Source: Acidobacteriota bacterium (GTDB taxonomy: Bacteria > Acidobacteriota > Terriglobia > Terriglobales > Acidobacteriaceae). Taken from it: a stretch of 64,000 nucleotides of DNA. The first letter of the stretch is position 1, and each line of letters begins with the position of its first letter. The translations under genes and the position numbers were made by a program. The stretch covers positions 1 through 64,000 of the forward strand of contig QIAP01000045.1 of the NCBI GenBank assembly GCA_003225075.1, written 5' to 3'. The notes under the pieces were generated by a model. That model made no database searches. It saw only the letters and a list, made by a program, of their open reading frames with translations, and was not told the origin of the DNA. Positions 62,844 through 64,000 of the stretch are shown here, piece by piece.

Positions 62844-63971
62844 GTGTCCACTGAATTTCAGGTCGAAGCTACGGTCGGTAAGGCGCGAGTTGCGCACTTG
62901 ATCACGCCACACGGTGTAGTCGAAACTCCCGTTTTCATGCCGGTAGGCACACTGGCCTCGATCAAAGGCGTGCCCCAGGATATTCTTGAGGAACTCGGCA
63001 TTGAAATCCTGCTCGCGAATACCTATCACCTTTACTTAAGGCCCGGGGTCGAAACAGTACGAAGGCTGGGCGGATTGCACTGCTTCATGGCCTGGCCACG
63101 CGCAATTCTGACGGATTCGGGTGGATTCCAGGTTTTCAGTTTGAATGATTTGCGAAAGGTGAGTGAGGAGGGGGTGACATTCCGCTCACATCTGGATGGA
63201 TCTTCACATTTCTTAAGCCCGGAAAGTGCGATGGCAGCGCAGATCGGGTTGGGGGCCGACGTCATCATGACGTTTGACGAGTGCACCGAGTATCCGGCCG
63301 GGGCATCTAGGGGGCGGCAATCGATGGAGTTGACTTTGCGGTGGGCGGAACGGAGTAAACGGTATTTCGAGCAGCATAAACAAGAGGTGCCGTGGTGCGG
63401 TCAGTACTCAGCTGTCAGCGTTCAGCCAATGCAGGATAGGGTCGCCGAGGCGAGGGACTTACGGATTTCTCGTGAACCTGGGAAGACAGCTCAGAATGAC
63501 AACTCCGAGAATGGCAATTCCGTGGGAGAGGGGCAGCATCAGTCCTTGTTTGCCATTGTGCAGGGCGGGATGGATCGGGGGTTGCGAAGAGAATCGGCGC
63601 AGCGAACGATTGAGATTGGCTTCCCCGGATATGCTATTGGCGGTCTGAGCGTTGGCGAACCGCGGGCGCTGACCCGAGAGATCGTCGAGTCTACGATCGA
63701 GCATCTGCCCCAGGACAAACCACGCTACCTAATGGGTGTGGGAACTCCGGAAGAGATTGTCGAGTATGCAAATCTGGGTATTGACATGATGGATTGTGTG
63801 CTGCCCACCCGAGCGGCTCGCCATGGATTGCTGTTTACGTCACAGGGCAAGATTTCCATCAAACAGGCGCGATATGCAAGCGATGAGCAGCCACTGGATT
63901 CCAATTGCGGTTGCCGGGTGTGCCGCCGGTACTCGCGGGCATGGGGCAAGGGGGCGGTCTGCTTCTGCTGA
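62844..63971 (+). CDS. tgt: Queuine tRNA-ribosyltransferase with insertion and abnormal end
   Basis: The enzyme swaps G34 for a queuine precursor in tRNAs with GUN anticodons. It shows LTDSGGFQVFS with the general acid/base Asp, FDECTEYPAG, FAIVQGGMD, YAIGGLSVGE and the nucleophile Asp in MMDCVLPTRAARHG. The start is GTG at 62844. About 45 extra residues (near 190-232) separate the EQHK and QSLFAIVQGG blocks and derive from repeat sequence. The end is odd: after CGCRVCRRYSRA the frame reads WGKGAVCFC and stops, so the fourth zinc ligand (His) and the last helices are missing. Activity is doubtful if this is real. Confidence 0.85.
   Translation: MSTEFQVEATVGKARVAHLITPHGVVETPVFMPVGTLASIKGVPQDILEELGIEILLANTYHLYLRPGVETVRRLGGLHCFMAWPRAILTDSGGFQVFSLNDLRKVSEEGVTFRSHLDGSSHFLSPESAMAAQIGLGADVIMTFDECTEYPAGASRGRQSMELTLRWAERSKRYFEQHKQEVPWCGQYSAVSVQPMQDRVAEARDLRISREPGKTAQNDNSENGNSVGEGQHQSLFAIVQGGMDRGLRRESAQRTIEIGFPGYAIGGLSVGEPRALTREIVESTIEHLPQDKPRYLMGVGTPEEIVEYANLGIDMMDCVLPTRAARHGLLFTSQGKISIKQARYASDEQPLDSNCGCRVCRRYSRAWGKGAVCFC
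63400..63426 (+). repeat. Dispersed repeat inside the tgt coding sequence
   Basis: The string gtcagtactcagctgtcagc, then gttcagc, belongs to the same family as the intergenic copies at 60612 and 61481. It is translated in frame as part of the tgt insertion. Confidence 0.55.
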
Positions 63972-64000
63972 CCGGACCGAGCAGCCGTAGCTCGATGCCC

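Overview
The window looks like chromosomal DNA of a soil member of the Acidobacteriota (Terriglobia / Koribacter-like). The taxonomic guess rests on gene style, not on a search: two large TonB-dependent receptors with N-terminal carboxypeptidase-regulatory domains, a VWA protein of the acidobacterial type, TPR proteins, low-complexity secreted proteins, a four-module lipoprotein, and many short dispersed intergenic repeats.

Region 1 (1-16,240) reads as a decayed genomic island. On the left are the tail of an IS481-type transposase and a 3' fragment of tRNA-Pro(CGG). On the right is a 3' fragment of tRNA-Val(GAC), preceded by an element arm that occurs twice (14,764-14,888 and 16,078-16,204). 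Between them lie a complete frdABCD fumarate reductase operon, an AlkB-like dioxygenase, small zincin and zinc-ribbon genes, an IS21-family element sitting in a VWA gene, and at least seven genes broken by frameshift or truncation.

Region 2 (16,276-29,161) is a glycan/amino-sugar locus. A TonB receptor and an exo-glucosaminidase-like GH2 enzyme form one operon. Diverging from it are a secreted amidohydrolase and a GH36-like lipoprotein. A PfkB kinase, an AgaS-like SIS protein and a DeoR regulator form a second minus-strand operon. Together they would import and cut a galacto- or amino-sugar glycan and isomerise and phosphorylate the product under DeoR control.

Region 3 (29,414-36,630) holds arsR-arsM, a superoxide dismutase, an untracked 50-residue gene, a second TonB-like receptor divergent from a second amidohydrolase, and a GxxExxY gene bounded by inverted copies of a dispersed repeat.

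Region 4 (36,753-45,726) holds an ammonium transporter fused to CBS domains, a PstS-like protein, a PilZ protein, a hybrid histidine kinase, msrPQ (periplasmic methionine sulfoxide repair) and a modular lipoprotein.

Region 5 (45,727-46,563) is non-coding and contains two tandem copies of what looks like a structured RNA.

Region 6 (46,564-64,000) is mostly housekeeping: a VTT membrane protein, mog/moaC around a response regulator, a class-I amidotransferase, secreted paralogues, gyrA with a clear terminator, a class V aminotransferase, mnmG, a CADD-family protein, a thioesterase, a PEP-mutase-family enzyme, a phosphoesterase and tgt. The tgt gene has an odd insertion and an abnormal C-terminus.
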